NCBI RefSeq assembly: GCF_030247605.1
Contig: NZ_JAOTSB010000003.1
Coordinates: 1 to 64,000, forward strand
DNA length: 64,000 nt
From: Acidaminobacter sp.
GTDB taxonomy: Bacteria > Bacillota > Clostridia > Peptostreptococcales > Acidaminobacteraceae
Direction of reading: 5' to 3'
The translations under genes and the position numbers were made by a program. This document shows, piece by piece, positions 28,101-37,345 of this stretch; the stretch's first letter is position 1; every line of letters starts with the position of its first letter. The notes beneath the pieces were generated by a model. It was not told the origin of the DNA. It saw only the letters and a list, made by a program, of their open reading frames with translations, and ran no database searches.

Positions 28101-29752
28101 ACCAGGACAAGTTGATTAGGGTCGCGGTTGAAGGACAGATTCGCTATGTGCCGGAAGGGACCATGGTGAAAACTCTGTCCGACGAGTTTCAAACAGAGGC
28201 TCGTCCGTTGATCGTCGCTGCCAAAGTTGACAATTCTCTAAGGGAATTGACGGCGACCATCGTTGAGGACGTTGAACTCGAGTTTGTTGACCTTTCAAAT
28301 CAGGACGGCATACGGATTTATCAGAGAAGCCTCCTTCTGGTGCTTCTGAGAGCGGCCATAGAGTGTTTTTCGGATATACACCTGACCGTTGAGCATTCCC
28401 TCAACAAAGGTCTGTACATTGAAGTGCATTACAGCAGGGCTCTGACAGATGAAGATGTCTTCGAAATCCGTCAGCGCATGTCCTCAATAATTGACAGCGG
28501 CGAGCTGTTCATGAAAAAGAGCGTCACCAAAGAAGAGGCCGCGGCCATTTTTGAAGACCTGAGAATGGGATCAAAAAAACGTCTGCTCGATTACAGAAGC
28601 AGCGATTACATCAATGTCTATTCTCTTGGCTGGATGACCAACTATTTTTACGGCTATATGGTGCCGAGCACGCGGTATCTGTCTTTGTTCGATTTAAAGC
28701 GTTATGCCGATGGTTTAATCCTCCTCCACCCCGACAAGTTCACCCAGACGACACTCCCCGAGTATGTGGAGCAGGAAAAACTCGCACAGATTTACAGAGA
28801 ATCTGAAGCCTGGGCACGCATCCTTGATGTCAGTTATGTCTACAATTTGAACGACATGATCGTCGCGGGCAGATATTCGGAATTGATCCGCATTGCTGAA
28901 GCACTGCACGAAAAGAAAATCGCCCAGATCGCAGATCAGATTCTGCAAAGCGGAAAACGCGTCATTTTGATTGCAGGACCATCTTCGTCTGGTAAAACCA
29001 CTTTTGCCCACCGCTTGATGATCCAGCTCAGAGTCAACGGTCTCAGGCCGGTAACCCTCGGTACGGATGATTATTTTGTCGATAGAGCACATACACCTTT
29101 GGACGAGAGCGGCGATTATGATTTTGAAGCGCTTGAGGCTGTTGACACTGAAAAATTCAATGATGACGTGAGACGGCTCCTTGCAGGTGAAGAAGTGGAC
29201 TTGCCAAACTTTAACTTCTTGACCGGCGAAAGGGAATACAATGGACGAAAACTCAAGATAGATGAGGATCAGCCGCTGGTCATTGAAGGCATTCACGGGC
29301 TCAACGAAAAAATGACTGAAATGCTGGACAAGAAAACCAAATTTAAAATTTACATCAGTGCATTGACCCAGTTGAATATTGATGAGCACAACCGAATTCC
29401 GACAACGGATTCCAGGCTGATCAGAAGGATCATAAGAGATCACCGGACCAGGGGACATTCCGCGGAGGCGACCATTCAACGCTGGCCATCTGTGAGGCGC
29501 GGAGAAGAGCGCAATATCTTCCCGTTCCAGGAAGAGGCAGACATCATGTTCAACAGTTCAATGGTCTACGAACTCGCAATTCTTAAGAAATATGCAGAAC
29601 CACTCTTGAAGAGTATTGATGAAAAAAGTTCAGAGAGAATTGAAGCGAAGCGGCTCCTCAAGTTCTTAAGCTATTTTGTTTCCATTGAATCAGACCTGGA
29701 TGTACCTTCAACCTCAATCCTAAAAGAGTTTATAGGCGGCAGCTGCTTTTGA
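28097..29752 (+). CDS. TGS-domain nucleoside kinase (uridine kinase-like)
   Basis: A 551-residue protein. An N-terminal TGS-like domain (about 1-65), then a ThrRS second-additional-domain-like region (about 66-180; NKGLYIEVHYSRALTDEDVFEIRQRM), and a C-terminal P-loop kinase with AGPSSSGKTTFAHRL and FNFLTGEREYNGRKL. The kinase part resembles uridine kinase/phosphoribulokinase. This two-part layout is widespread in Clostridia and annotated as a nucleoside kinase; the nucleoside is not proven. The TTG start overlaps the preceding HEPN-like gene (TTGA), so the two are coupled. Confidence 0.8.
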   Translation: MNQDKLIRVAVEGQIRYVPEGTMVKTLSDEFQTEARPLIVAAKVDNSLRELTATIVEDVELEFVDLSNQDGIRIYQRSLLLVLLRAAIECFSDIHLTVEHSLNKGLYIEVHYSRALTDEDVFEIRQRMSSIIDSGELFMKKSVTKEEAAAIFEDLRMGSKKRLLDYRSSDYINVYSLGWMTNYFYGYMVPSTRYLSLFDLKRYADGLILLHPDKFTQTTLPEYVEQEKLAQIYRESEAWARILDVSYVYNLNDMIVAGRYSELIRIAEALHEKKIAQIADQILQSGKRVILIAGPSSSGKTTFAHRLMIQLRVNGLRPVTLGTDDYFVDRAHTPLDESGDYDFEALEAVDTEKFNDDVRRLLAGEEVDLPNFNFLTGEREYNGRKLKIDEDQPLVIEGIHGLNEKMTEMLDKKTKFKIYISALTQLNIDEHNRIPTTDSRLIRRIIRDHRTRGHSAEATIQRWPSVRRGEERNIFPFQEEADIMFNSSMVYELAILKKYAEPLLKSIDEKSSERIEAKRLLKFLSYFVSIESDLDVPSTSILKEFIGGSCF

Positions 29753-29800
29753 GGTTCAAAAATATTCAATTCTTAAAGACTTAGCATGGGGTGATGGTGG

Positions 29801-31465
29801 ATGGAAGTCATTTCAAAGCAGTTGAATCGCGTACAGACCGGATTTCTCAAGCCGCCTTTTTCTTTTATGCTGCTGCTTGGGTTGCTCACGCTGTATCAGA
29901 GACACTATGACATCCTGGATCAATTTCTGGAAGTGCCATGGCTGAGCGGCCTTGTCATCTTGTTTCATATGACGTCCGTTATTGTGCTTATTGCCCTTTA
30001 TAACATATCCTATTACATGTTTATCAGGGACCATAAAGTTGGAAGTCTGATCTATTCGGCAGGATTTTCAGTCGCCTTGACGGCTTATTTGATTCATCTG
30101 CTCATTGACTTTGGAGGGCCGGGACTTTTGGAATCTCCCGTGAATGTCTCCTCCGGCCTGCTTGCCGGAGGTCACCTGGTGTTTTTTCTGTCGGCTCTGG
30201 CGGCGGAATGGATACCGTCAGACCGCAAGTTTATCTTGAAACAGGAGAAGCTCGCAAAGATTTTACCGCTGGTTCCTGCCGTTCTAACCATCCTTGTCGT
30301 TCTGATCCTGTATCAAAGTTCAATCAATAACCCCGTGACAGCCGAAATCTCAAAGCTCCTTTCGCTGACAATGGATTATTTTTCAGCGGTCGTCGTGCTG
30401 TTATTAATGATGATGGCATTTCGCCATGCCTATATAGATGACGACTATAGATATCTGGGCGTCGTTGTGGGTTATGTCAGCCTGTTTTTTTCGAAAGGGT
30501 TTGCGATCCTGAGCTTCAACTACGGAGCAGGCGCGCCGTTCCTTTCCATTTTACTGAGTCTGACCGGATATGCGCTGCTGCTTCTTGAATTCTACCGAAA
30601 GGGCATTGGCGATCCGTTGAATGACATTGAAATGAAGGAAAAGCAAATTGCCCTGTATGCCAATAATCTGGATCGGGTTATTCAAAAACGGACTAAGGAA
30701 ATTTTTGACCGCAACAGAAAGTTTGAGACAGAGCTTGAATACGCCAGGAATATTCAGCAATCTCTCTTGCCTGAGCAGCGCTTTGCCATCAAAAATGCGG
30801 CTTTTGTGACGGGGTATTTTCCTTGTGAAGACCTGAGCGGCGACTTTTATGATATCTATAGAATTGATGATGACCATGTGGGGATGTATATTTTAGACGT
30901 TTCAGGCCATGGGATCTCTGCTGCATTGATGACCATGTTCTGCAACAACTATATTAAATCCACCGAAAGGCTGATCAAGCGCTATCGTGGATTGAAACCC
31001 CACAAGAACTTATCGAATTTTTACGAAGAATTCAATCGTATGAATTTTCCTGACGAAATGCACATGGTCATCTTCTTCGCGGCCTATTGTTTGTCAGACA
31101 AAACCCTGACGTATTGCTCCGGAGGAATGAATTGTCAGCCTTTTATTATATCCAGGGACGGGAAATTCAAGACCTTGGATGAGAGCCTGGGCTTTCCGAT
31201 ATGCAAATTCAGCGATTTATATAAACCCGAATATCAAAGTGCCACAGTGGAGCTGAGGCCTGGGGATCGAGTCGTCTTTTACACGGATGGTCTGATCGAT
31301 ATGGATAAGAATCGGGTCATGGATCAGGTTGGTCTTGAGGAATTTATGTCAGATCATGTTGAACTGTCTCTAAAAGCTCTGAATGAACGTTTGATAGGAC
31401 GTATTTATCCTAAAATGGATAAGTTGAAAGATGACATCAGCTATTTTATTATGGAAATTGAATAG
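29801..31465 (+). CDS. Membrane RsbU/SpoIIE-type serine phosphatase
   Basis: A 554-residue protein. About seven membrane segments occupy residues 20-265. A coiled coil (QIALYANNLDRVIQKRTKEIFDRNRKFETELEYAR) leads into a PP2C-type phosphatase domain (about 310-554) with SGDFYDIY, DVSGHGISAALM and FYTDGLIDM, the metal-binding aspartate motifs. Such proteins dephosphorylate anti-anti-sigma factors in partner-switching modules. No anti-sigma kinase or antagonist gene is in the window. GGGGTGATGG precedes the ATG. The signal sensed by the membrane part is unknown. Confidence 0.82.
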   Translation: MEVISKQLNRVQTGFLKPPFSFMLLLGLLTLYQRHYDILDQFLEVPWLSGLVILFHMTSVIVLIALYNISYYMFIRDHKVGSLIYSAGFSVALTAYLIHLLIDFGGPGLLESPVNVSSGLLAGGHLVFFLSALAAEWIPSDRKFILKQEKLAKILPLVPAVLTILVVLILYQSSINNPVTAEISKLLSLTMDYFSAVVVLLLMMMAFRHAYIDDDYRYLGVVVGYVSLFFSKGFAILSFNYGAGAPFLSILLSLTGYALLLLEFYRKGIGDPLNDIEMKEKQIALYANNLDRVIQKRTKEIFDRNRKFETELEYARNIQQSLLPEQRFAIKNAAFVTGYFPCEDLSGDFYDIYRIDDDHVGMYILDVSGHGISAALMTMFCNNYIKSTERLIKRYRGLKPHKNLSNFYEEFNRMNFPDEMHMVIFFAAYCLSDKTLTYCSGGMNCQPFIISRDGKFKTLDESLGFPICKFSDLYKPEYQSATVELRPGDRVVFYTDGLIDMDKNRVMDQVGLEEFMSDHVELSLKALNERLIGRIYPKMDKLKDDISYFIMEIE

Positions 31466-31522
31466 CAAGTAATTGCGGTAATTACAAGTGCCGTTACAGG
31501 CGCTTCGAATGGGGGACAAATT

Positions 31523-32122
31523 ATGGCGATCGATGAAATACTGGTGGTAAAAAGCTTGGAACAGATCAAAGCGTTATCAAGTCCCTATAGAATCAAAATT
31601 ATTGAAGCCTTTGAAAACAAACCTGCGAGTGCTAAAGATATCTCTAAAAAAATGGGCGAGCCCCACGGCCGCGTTAATTACCACATCAAGACTCTAGCCG
31701 GCGTCGGGATTCTTAAATTGGTTGAGGTTCAGGTCAAGCAAGGCGTTGTCGAAAAGTACTATATGCCTGTAGCGGAATCTATCTTGCTGGATGCCTCAGC
31801 AATCCATCCGGAAGACACCAAAATGAAAGAAAGTTTTGGAAAAGCAACAGCTGCAATTTTTGAAAAGATCTCCAGAGAATTCTATAACTCTATTAACAGC
31901 AAAGGGATCACCCAGCCAAGAAAAATCAATTACGACTATGAGTACTATTTGACGCAGGAAGAAGCAGACGAATTGAATCAAAGTTTATTGGAGGTCATGA
32001 AGGCTTTTTTGGCAGACAAAAAAGACATCCGGCCGGAAACGGCGCCTTATTTTGCTGCGAGCATGATTATCCCAATGGAGCACGGTGCATTCAAAAAGGT
32101 TGAAGAGTTGTCAAAGAAATAG
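31523..32122 (+). CDS. ArsR-type winged-HTH regulator
   Basis: A 199-residue regulator. The N-terminal winged helix-turn-helix (about 10-85; ALSSPYRIKIIEAFENKPASAKDISKKMGEPHGRVNYHIKTLAGVGILKLVE) is ArsR-like. The C-terminal half has no cysteine-rich metal site and looks like a helical effector or dimer domain. GGGGG precedes the ATG. It lies 57 bases after the phosphatase gene and 41 before nfo, so it may be co-transcribed. Target unknown. Confidence 0.75.
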   Translation: MAIDEILVVKSLEQIKALSSPYRIKIIEAFENKPASAKDISKKMGEPHGRVNYHIKTLAGVGILKLVEVQVKQGVVEKYYMPVAESILLDASAIHPEDTKMKESFGKATAAIFEKISREFYNSINSKGITQPRKINYDYEYYLTQEEADELNQSLLEVMKAFLADKKDIRPETAPYFAASMIIPMEHGAFKKVEELSKK

Positions 32123-32163
32123 AATTAAGCAGCTCTGAAGGTCGGGCATAAAGGAGATGAACT

Positions 32164-32994
32164 ATGTATATTGGTTGTCATTTATCAATTGCGAAAGGCT
32201 TTGAGTCAGCGGTTAAAGAAGCAATATCTATCGGTGCCAACACCTTTCAATTTTTTACCAGAAACCCCAGAGGCGGCAGCGCGAGAGCAGCAGATCCCCA
32301 AGATTATGCGAAGGCTGCTGAGCTGATGCAGGCGAACCGGTTTGGTCCATTGCTTGCGCACGCGCCATACACCATGAATTTGGCTGCAGCTGATCCCAAA
32401 GTCTTCGATTTTGCCAAGCGGTCTTTCAAGGAAGATCTTGAAAGAATGGAGGCTTTTCCGGCAACGCTGTATAATTTTCACCCTGGCTCACACGTGGGAC
32501 AGGGCGTGGAAAAAGGGATCGAACTGATCTCCGGCATCATTAATGAGACGCTCACAGGTAACGAAACCACCACATTGCTGCTCGAAACCATGTCCGGAAA
32601 GGGCTCGGAGGTCGGTTTTACCTTTGAACAGCTCAGAGAAATCATAGACCGCGTGAACTATCAGGAAAAAATGGGCGTGTGTCTGGATACGTGTCATATT
32701 TTTTCTGCGGGCTATGACTATATTCATCAGCTGGATCAGGTCCTTGAAGAGTTCGATAAAATTATTGGGCTTGACCGGCTTAAAGCAATTCACTTCAACG
32801 ATTCTATGACGCCGTTCAATGAAAAAAAGGATCGTCATGAAAAGCTGGGGAAAGGATTGATTGGACTCGAGCCTTTGATTCGGTTTATTGAGCATCCGGT
32901 CATTCGCCCTCTCCCAATACTTCTTGAGACACCTAATGAACCGGAGGGCTATGCTGAAGAAATTGCCCTGATCAAGGGGCGCATGGGGGTATGA
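32164..32994 (+). CDS. nfo: Endonuclease IV (AP endonuclease)
   Basis: A 276-residue zinc endonuclease of the xylose-isomerase-like TIM-barrel fold that cuts 5' of abasic sites. Metal-binding segments include FHPGSHVGQG, LDTCHIFSAGYD and AIHFNDS, with the LLLETMSGKGSEVG motif before the second. Length matches Nfo (about 280). AAGGAG precedes the ATG. The stop overlaps the queG start by four bases (ATGA). Confidence 0.95.
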   Translation: MYIGCHLSIAKGFESAVKEAISIGANTFQFFTRNPRGGSARAADPQDYAKAAELMQANRFGPLLAHAPYTMNLAAADPKVFDFAKRSFKEDLERMEAFPATLYNFHPGSHVGQGVEKGIELISGIINETLTGNETTTLLLETMSGKGSEVGFTFEQLREIIDRVNYQEKMGVCLDTCHIFSAGYDYIHQLDQVLEEFDKIIGLDRLKAIHFNDSMTPFNEKKDRHEKLGKGLIGLEPLIRFIEHPVIRPLPILLETPNEPEGYAEEIALIKGRMGV

Positions 32995-34001
32995 TTGCCT
33001 GCCATCGGCTAAAACAAGCGGCAGGGGATCTCGGTATTCCCCTGGTTGGGGTCGTGGATGCCATTGAAATGCAGGTGCCTCAGGAAGCGCTTTTCAGACG
33101 GATTAAAGCTGGTGAACTCAGTGGGTTTGAACCGGAACTGGAAATGGTTGGAATGCCCGAAAAAGTCATGCCGGGCGTTCGGTCCATAGTGGTCATAGGC
33201 TTGCCTTATGAGCTCTTTAAATCCAGGGCGGAGGATGCGGAGGCCGTTTGCGAGATAGCTTCAATGGCATGGGATTATGATTATCATGATCTGGTGCGGG
33301 AGAAGCTGATATCATTGGGGGAATGGCTAGCTGGCCATGGCAGCGGTGAATACATGGTGTTTTGCGACACAGGACCATTGAACGATCGCTATCTCGCATT
33401 TTTAGCCGGTTTAGGCACCTATGGACGGCATCAGATGCTGATTAATTCGACATTCGGAAGCGCTGTAGTCTTTGGCTATCTGCTGACACGCGAACGGATT
33501 GAAGCGTCACAACCTCAGCTGACTCAGCCTTATTCGGAATGCGGGACATGCAGAATATGTCAGGCGGCCTGCCCGACAGGCGCACTTTGTGGTGAGTTTG
33601 AGTTTATGACATCACGCTGCATTTCCAGTCTGACTCAGCAAAAAAGGGCATTATCAATGACAGAAGCAGCTTGGATAGGGACCGCCCTTTATGGATGCGA
33701 TATATGTCAGAAAGTCTGTCCCAAGAACAAAGCGTCCTCTGACACTAAATTGTTGAGATCCAAGTCGCCTAATCAGCTAAATCCATTTGAGCTCTTGAAT
33801 TCCAATAAAAAGGATTTTCAAATAAAGTTCCGCCATCATGGTTTTTCGTGGAGAGGCTTAAAAACACTTCAAAGAAATGCCGTGATCAATATTTATAACA
33901 GTCAGAATTTGGTGCTGATTGAAAAGCTAAGGCAGCGGGCATCTGATAGAGCGCTGCCAGACCATCTGAAACAAGTCATTGAAATGATGGAAAAAGATTA
34001 G
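32991..34001 (+). CDS. queG: Epoxyqueuosine reductase
   Basis: A 336-residue cobalamin-dependent iron-sulfur enzyme for the last step of queuosine biosynthesis, reducing epoxyqueuosine in tRNA. Two [4Fe-4S] motifs are clear: CGTCRICQAACPTGAL and CDICQKVCPKN. The N-terminal B12-binding region and GTYGRHQMLINSTFGSAVVFGYLL are family marks. It overlaps nfo by four bases, so it is translationally coupled to a DNA-repair gene. Other que genes are not in the window. No HEAT-repeat extension is seen at the C-terminus. Confidence 0.9.
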   Translation: MIACHRLKQAAGDLGIPLVGVVDAIEMQVPQEALFRRIKAGELSGFEPELEMVGMPEKVMPGVRSIVVIGLPYELFKSRAEDAEAVCEIASMAWDYDYHDLVREKLISLGEWLAGHGSGEYMVFCDTGPLNDRYLAFLAGLGTYGRHQMLINSTFGSAVVFGYLLTRERIEASQPQLTQPYSECGTCRICQAACPTGALCGEFEFMTSRCISSLTQQKRALSMTEAAWIGTALYGCDICQKVCPKNKASSDTKLLRSKSPNQLNPFELLNSNKKDFQIKFRHHGFSWRGLKTLQRNAVINIYNSQNLVLIEKLRQRASDRALPDHLKQVIEMMEKD

Positions 34002-34109
34002 GAAAACGCTGATCAGGAAAATCCGGCAGGTTCAGTAACGAAGATGCTAAAGTGTGAATAGTCCGCCAACCGTAAACAAAATGTAATTTTCCTCGTTGAG
34101 TGTCCGCCC

Positions 34110-34138
34110 TTGAACTCGCCGGAATCGAGTGATAGACT
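34110..34138 (+). promoter_or_regulatory. Candidate sigma-A promoter of kbl
   Basis: TTGAAC (34110-34115), 17 bases, TAGACT (34133-34138). A leader of about 70 bases follows with an AAAAGGGG ribosome site. The 210-base gap before kbl shows no other clear signal. Confidence 0.55.
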
Positions 34139-34211
34139 TAGAGCGTCTTAAACGTTCACTAAACAATGTCACAATGGTGATGATGTTAAACTGACGAAAA
34201 GGGGAATTCAT

Positions 34212-35399
34212 ATGTCAAACATACACGAATTGAATTATCTCAAAGAGAATCTGGAAGCGTTAAAAGCGGACGGCGTTTATCGCAAGCTGCCTGTACTGGA
34301 AGGCCCGAACGAAGCAGAAGTTATTTTGAATGGCAAACAGGTCATCAATCTTTCCTCAAACAACTATCTGGGCTTTGCGAATCACCCGCGCCTTAAGGCA
34401 GCAGCGATTCAAGCTATTGAAAAATATGGCGTCGGTTCAGGCGCAGTTAGAACAATCATTGGGAACATGGATCTGCATGAGGCTCTGGACAAAAAACTGG
34501 CAGAGTTCAAGCGTGAAGAAGCTGTCATGAGCTTCCAATCCGGCTTCAACTGCAATGCAGGTGCTATTCAAGCTATTACCGCTGACGGAGATCTGATCGT
34601 TTCAGATGAGTTGAACCATGCGTCTATAATTGATGGCAGCAGACTGTCCAAAGCGGGCAGAGCAGTTTACAAGCATAGTGACATGAACGATTTGGAGCGG
34701 GTTTTGAAAGAACGTCGCGGCTCTTATAAGAACTGTCTCATCATCACTGACGGCGTGTTCAGCATGGATGGGGATATAGCGCCGCTTCCGGACATTGTTA
34801 ATCTCGCGGAGCGTTACGAGTGCATGACCTATGTGGATGATGCCCACGGTTCGGGTGTTCTCGGCGAAAGCGGACGTGGTACCGTCGACCACTTTGGACT
34901 CCACGGACGCGTCGATTTCACTATTGGCACGCTGTCAAAAGCGATTGGCGTCATAGGTGGTTATGTCGCCGGCAGTGAAACCATGAGGGATTGGCTCAGC
35001 CATAGAGGCAGACCGCTTCTCTTTTCGACTTCGCTTCCTCCTGCAGCAGTCGGTGCCATTCTTGAAGCCCTTAATATGTTGTCGACCTCCACGGAGTATA
35101 CAGACCGACTCTGGGAAAATGCCAAATACTTCAAAAAAGGCATGGCATCGCTGGGCTACGACATTGGACACAGCCAGACGCCAATCACGCCTGTCATGAT
35201 TGGGGATGAAGCTAAAACCATGCAGTTCTCCAAGACGTTATTTGACCTTGGCGTTTACGTTTCGCCAATTGTATTCCCAACTGTTCCAAAGGGTACAGGC
35301 CGCGTGCGCGTTATGGTAACAGCGGCACACACAAAAGAGCAGCTCGACCGCGCTGTTGAGATCTTCGAAAAAGCAGGCAAGCAGCTCAATATTCTCTAG
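34212..35399 (+). CDS. kbl: Glycine C-acetyltransferase (2-amino-3-ketobutyrate CoA ligase)
   Basis: A 395-residue PLP-dependent alpha-oxoamine synthase that interconverts 2-amino-3-ketobutyrate plus CoA with glycine plus acetyl-CoA. The PLP lysine is in [16 protein letters not shown], with [15 protein letters not shown] and [17 protein letters not shown] as family marks. The usual partner, threonine 3-dehydrogenase, is not adjacent. Close homologues in the family make other alpha-amino ketones, so the exact reaction is inferred. It is a single-gene unit with its own promoter and a strong terminator. Confidence 0.88.
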   Translation: MSNIHELNYLKENLEALKADGVYRKLPVLEGPNEAEVILNGKQVINLSSNNYLGFANHPRLKAAAIQAIEKYGVGSGAVRTIIGNMDLHEALDKKLAEFKREEAVMSFQSGFNCNAGAIQAITADGDLIVSDELNHASIIDGSRLSKAGRAVYKHSDMNDLERVLKERRGSYKNCLIITDGVFSMDGDIAPLPDIVNLAERYECMTYVDDAHGSGVLGESGRGTVDHFGLHGRVDFTIGTLSKAIGVIGGYVAGSETMRDWLSHRGRPLLFSTSLPPAAVGAILEALNMLSTSTEYTDRLWENAKYFKKGMASLGYDIGHSQTPITPVMIGDEAKTMQFSKTLFDLGVYVSPIVFPTVPKGTGRVRVMVTAAHTKEQLDRAVEIFEKAGKQLNIL

Positions 35400-35413
35400 G
35401 CACCCAGCGAAAT

Positions 35414-35456
35414 AAAGACGCTCAGAACACTATCACAGGGTTCTGAGCGTCTTTTA
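35414..35456 (+). terminator. Intrinsic terminator after kbl
   Basis: A perfect 15-base-pair stem (35414-35428 with 35440-35454) around an 11-base loop, followed by a short T-rich end. It may also serve the convergent DUF2177 gene. Confidence 0.85.
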
Positions 35457-35480
35457 CATAGTCAGTTAAAGTCAGACAAT

Positions 35481-35876
35481 CTACTGAAATTTTGTTAGAA
35501 TCCAGTAGGTGATCCCGCTGACAGAGGCGCTGAGGAAACTGCCCCATACCAGATCTATCAGTGTTATGGGAAGCGGCCAGCCTTTAAGTGTGGCCAGGTT
35601 GGTCAAGTCATAGGTCGCATAGGTCAGAAATCCAAAGAATGCACCTGCGCCAAGGGCGTAACGCAAACTTTCCTTTGCGAGGGCGGGTTCAATGACAAAA
35701 AAGACCAGGCCGCTAATAAAAACACCGTAAAAAATAAGCGCTGCCGGCCAATTGACCTTTTCTGCCATAAGGGCGCCCAGATAATGGCGGTAAAGCTTAG
35801 AAGCAATTACGCCAAGCCAGACCAAGTCGATCGCGAAAAAGACGACGAGTGCAGTAAGATAAGTTTTGATTGGCAA
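35481..35876 (-). CDS. DUF2177 family membrane protein
   Basis: A 131-residue integral membrane protein with four predicted membrane segments. The DLVWLG start, YGVFISGLVFFVIEPALAK and ATYDLTNLATLKGWPLPITLIDLVWG segments are typical of DUF2177. The start is a TTG at 35876 with AGGAG about 11 bases upstream; an out-of-frame ATG lies nearby. Function unknown for the family. It is monocistronic, convergent with kbl. Confidence 0.82.
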   Translation of the reverse strand: MPIKTYLTALVVFFAIDLVWLGVIASKLYRHYLGALMAEKVNWPAALIFYGVFISGLVFFVIEPALAKESLRYALGAGAFFGFLTYATYDLTNLATLKGWPLPITLIDLVWGSFLSASVSGITYWILTKFQ

Positions 35877-36206
35877 AGTCCATCACGCTCCTGCTTCATT
35901 TTGCTGAATATATACCCACTTTTAAGGTTCGCAGACCACGCTGAGATCAGATCTGAAGATCCACTGACTGAGAGATCTCACTTTGAAATGACAACCTGGT
36001 TGAAATAAGATGGATAATCAGGTATTATTTTAGTGCCTTGTAAATTTATTTTTGAATACAATATTCATATTTAATTGAAATTTAATTCTGAAGGTACCTG
36101 GATTTAATTATTATTCAGTAGAATTTGTGGAGAGACCTAATTTGACAGACTATCGCAGTAAATTTGGAACAACATCAGACTGACGTCTGAAGCGGAGGCA
36201 AATACC
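35877..36206. promoter_or_regulatory. 330-base divergent spacer with an inverted repeat
   Basis: This AT-rich stretch holds the promoters for the DUF2177 gene and the glycosyltransferase pair. A TTGACA lies at 36142-36147 but has no good -10 at the right distance. An inverted repeat TCAGAC-TGAC-GTCTGA (36175-36190) sits just before the ribosome site of the first glycosyltransferase and could be an operator or an RNA hairpin. I cannot place the start point. Confidence 0.4.
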
Positions 36207-37331
36207 ATGAAGAAAGTCTTAATTTTAACAGCCTCGACAGGTGAAGGCCATAATGCGGCAGCGCGTTCCCTGGAGTTGAAATTCAGGGAGGCAGGTTATG
36301 AAACCAGGACTATGGATTTGTTTAAAGAAACCAGCCGCGCCTTAAATGTCGTTGTAGAAGATGGTTACAAGGTCCTGGCCAACAGGATGCCATCCCTTTA
36401 TGGATTTATGTATAGGGCGCTCAATCGAAAGAGCATTAACCATCGTTTTCTCAGATATAGCATGTTTGTTATCAAGCGCAGACTCTATGACAATGTCAAG
36501 TCGTTGAATCCATCCATTATTGTGGCCACACACCCATTTGCGGTGGGAATCATTTCGGATCTCAAAGCCAGAGGCAAGATCAACGCAAAATTCTTTTCTG
36601 TTGTGACGGATTTTAAAGCGCATTATGCCTATCTTTCTCCTGAAGTAGATGCTTATATTACAGGCAGTGAGTATACCAAAGATTCGCTGATCGAAATGGG
36701 TGTACCTGCGGAAATTATTCATCCTTACGGCATTCCGGTCAAGGAAGAGTTTCAAACCTACCAGCCTAAAACACCTGAATTTTTGAAATTGATTGAGGAT
36801 TTCAAGGTTCTCGTCATGGGCGGAAGCATGGGCTCAAAAGATATCGCGCGCGTCGTTCAATCTCTCACAGAAAGCGAAGCCAGGTATCAGCTGCTCGTCA
36901 TCTGCGGCAGAAATGAGACTTTAAAAACTATGCTTGAGAGTAATTATCAGTCTGCAATTGCTTCAGGTAAATTGAAAGTCTATGGCTTTACAAGAGAAGT
37001 GTCCATGCTAATGGATTTTTGTGATGTTATTGTCACAAAACCGGGCGGGCTGACTACCACTGAGGCGCTCTCAAAACGGATCCCTATGATTGTACCGTTT
37101 GCTATTCCGGGTCAGGAATTTGAGAACACAGAATTTTTGATTGAAACCGGTGCGGCAATTTATGTAGATAATATAGAGCAAATTGGCGAGGAGCTGGAAC
37201 GTTTAAGAAAAGACAAAACCCTTTATTTGTCTATGATCGAGAGTATGGATAATATTTCAAGACATTATTCCACTGAGAAAATTGTTAATCTTGCAGATCA
37301 ACTTTTGATTAAAAATGAGTGGATGTCATAG
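36207..37331 (+). CDS. MGDG-synthase/UgtP-type glycosyltransferase
   Basis: A 374-residue GT28-type glycosyltransferase that probably builds diacylglycerol glycolipids. The N-terminal MGDG-synthase motif is STGEGHNAAARSLE; the nucleotide-sugar side has VMGGSMGSKDIARVV and KPGGLTTTEALSKRIPMI. B. subtilis UgtP, which adds glucose to diacylglycerol for lipoteichoic-acid anchors, is the best-known relative; sugar and acceptor are not fixed here. GGAGG precedes the ATG. The second paralogue follows at once. Confidence 0.85.
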   Translation: MKKVLILTASTGEGHNAAARSLELKFREAGYETRTMDLFKETSRALNVVVEDGYKVLANRMPSLYGFMYRALNRKSINHRFLRYSMFVIKRRLYDNVKSLNPSIIVATHPFAVGIISDLKARGKINAKFFSVVTDFKAHYAYLSPEVDAYITGSEYTKDSLIEMGVPAEIIHPYGIPVKEEFQTYQPKTPEFLKLIEDFKVLVMGGSMGSKDIARVVQSLTESEARYQLLVICGRNETLKTMLESNYQSAIASGKLKVYGFTREVSMLMDFCDVIVTKPGGLTTTEALSKRIPMIVPFAIPGQEFENTEFLIETGAAIYVDNIEQIGEELERLRKDKTLYLSMIESMDNISRHYSTEKIVNLADQLLIKNEWMS

Positions 37332-37345
37332 AGGTGAGTGCCGTT

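Noticed and set aside
36142..36170. Promoter built on TTGACA at 36142
   Set aside because: No acceptable -10 lies 16-18 bases downstream, so I keep it only as part of the spacer description.
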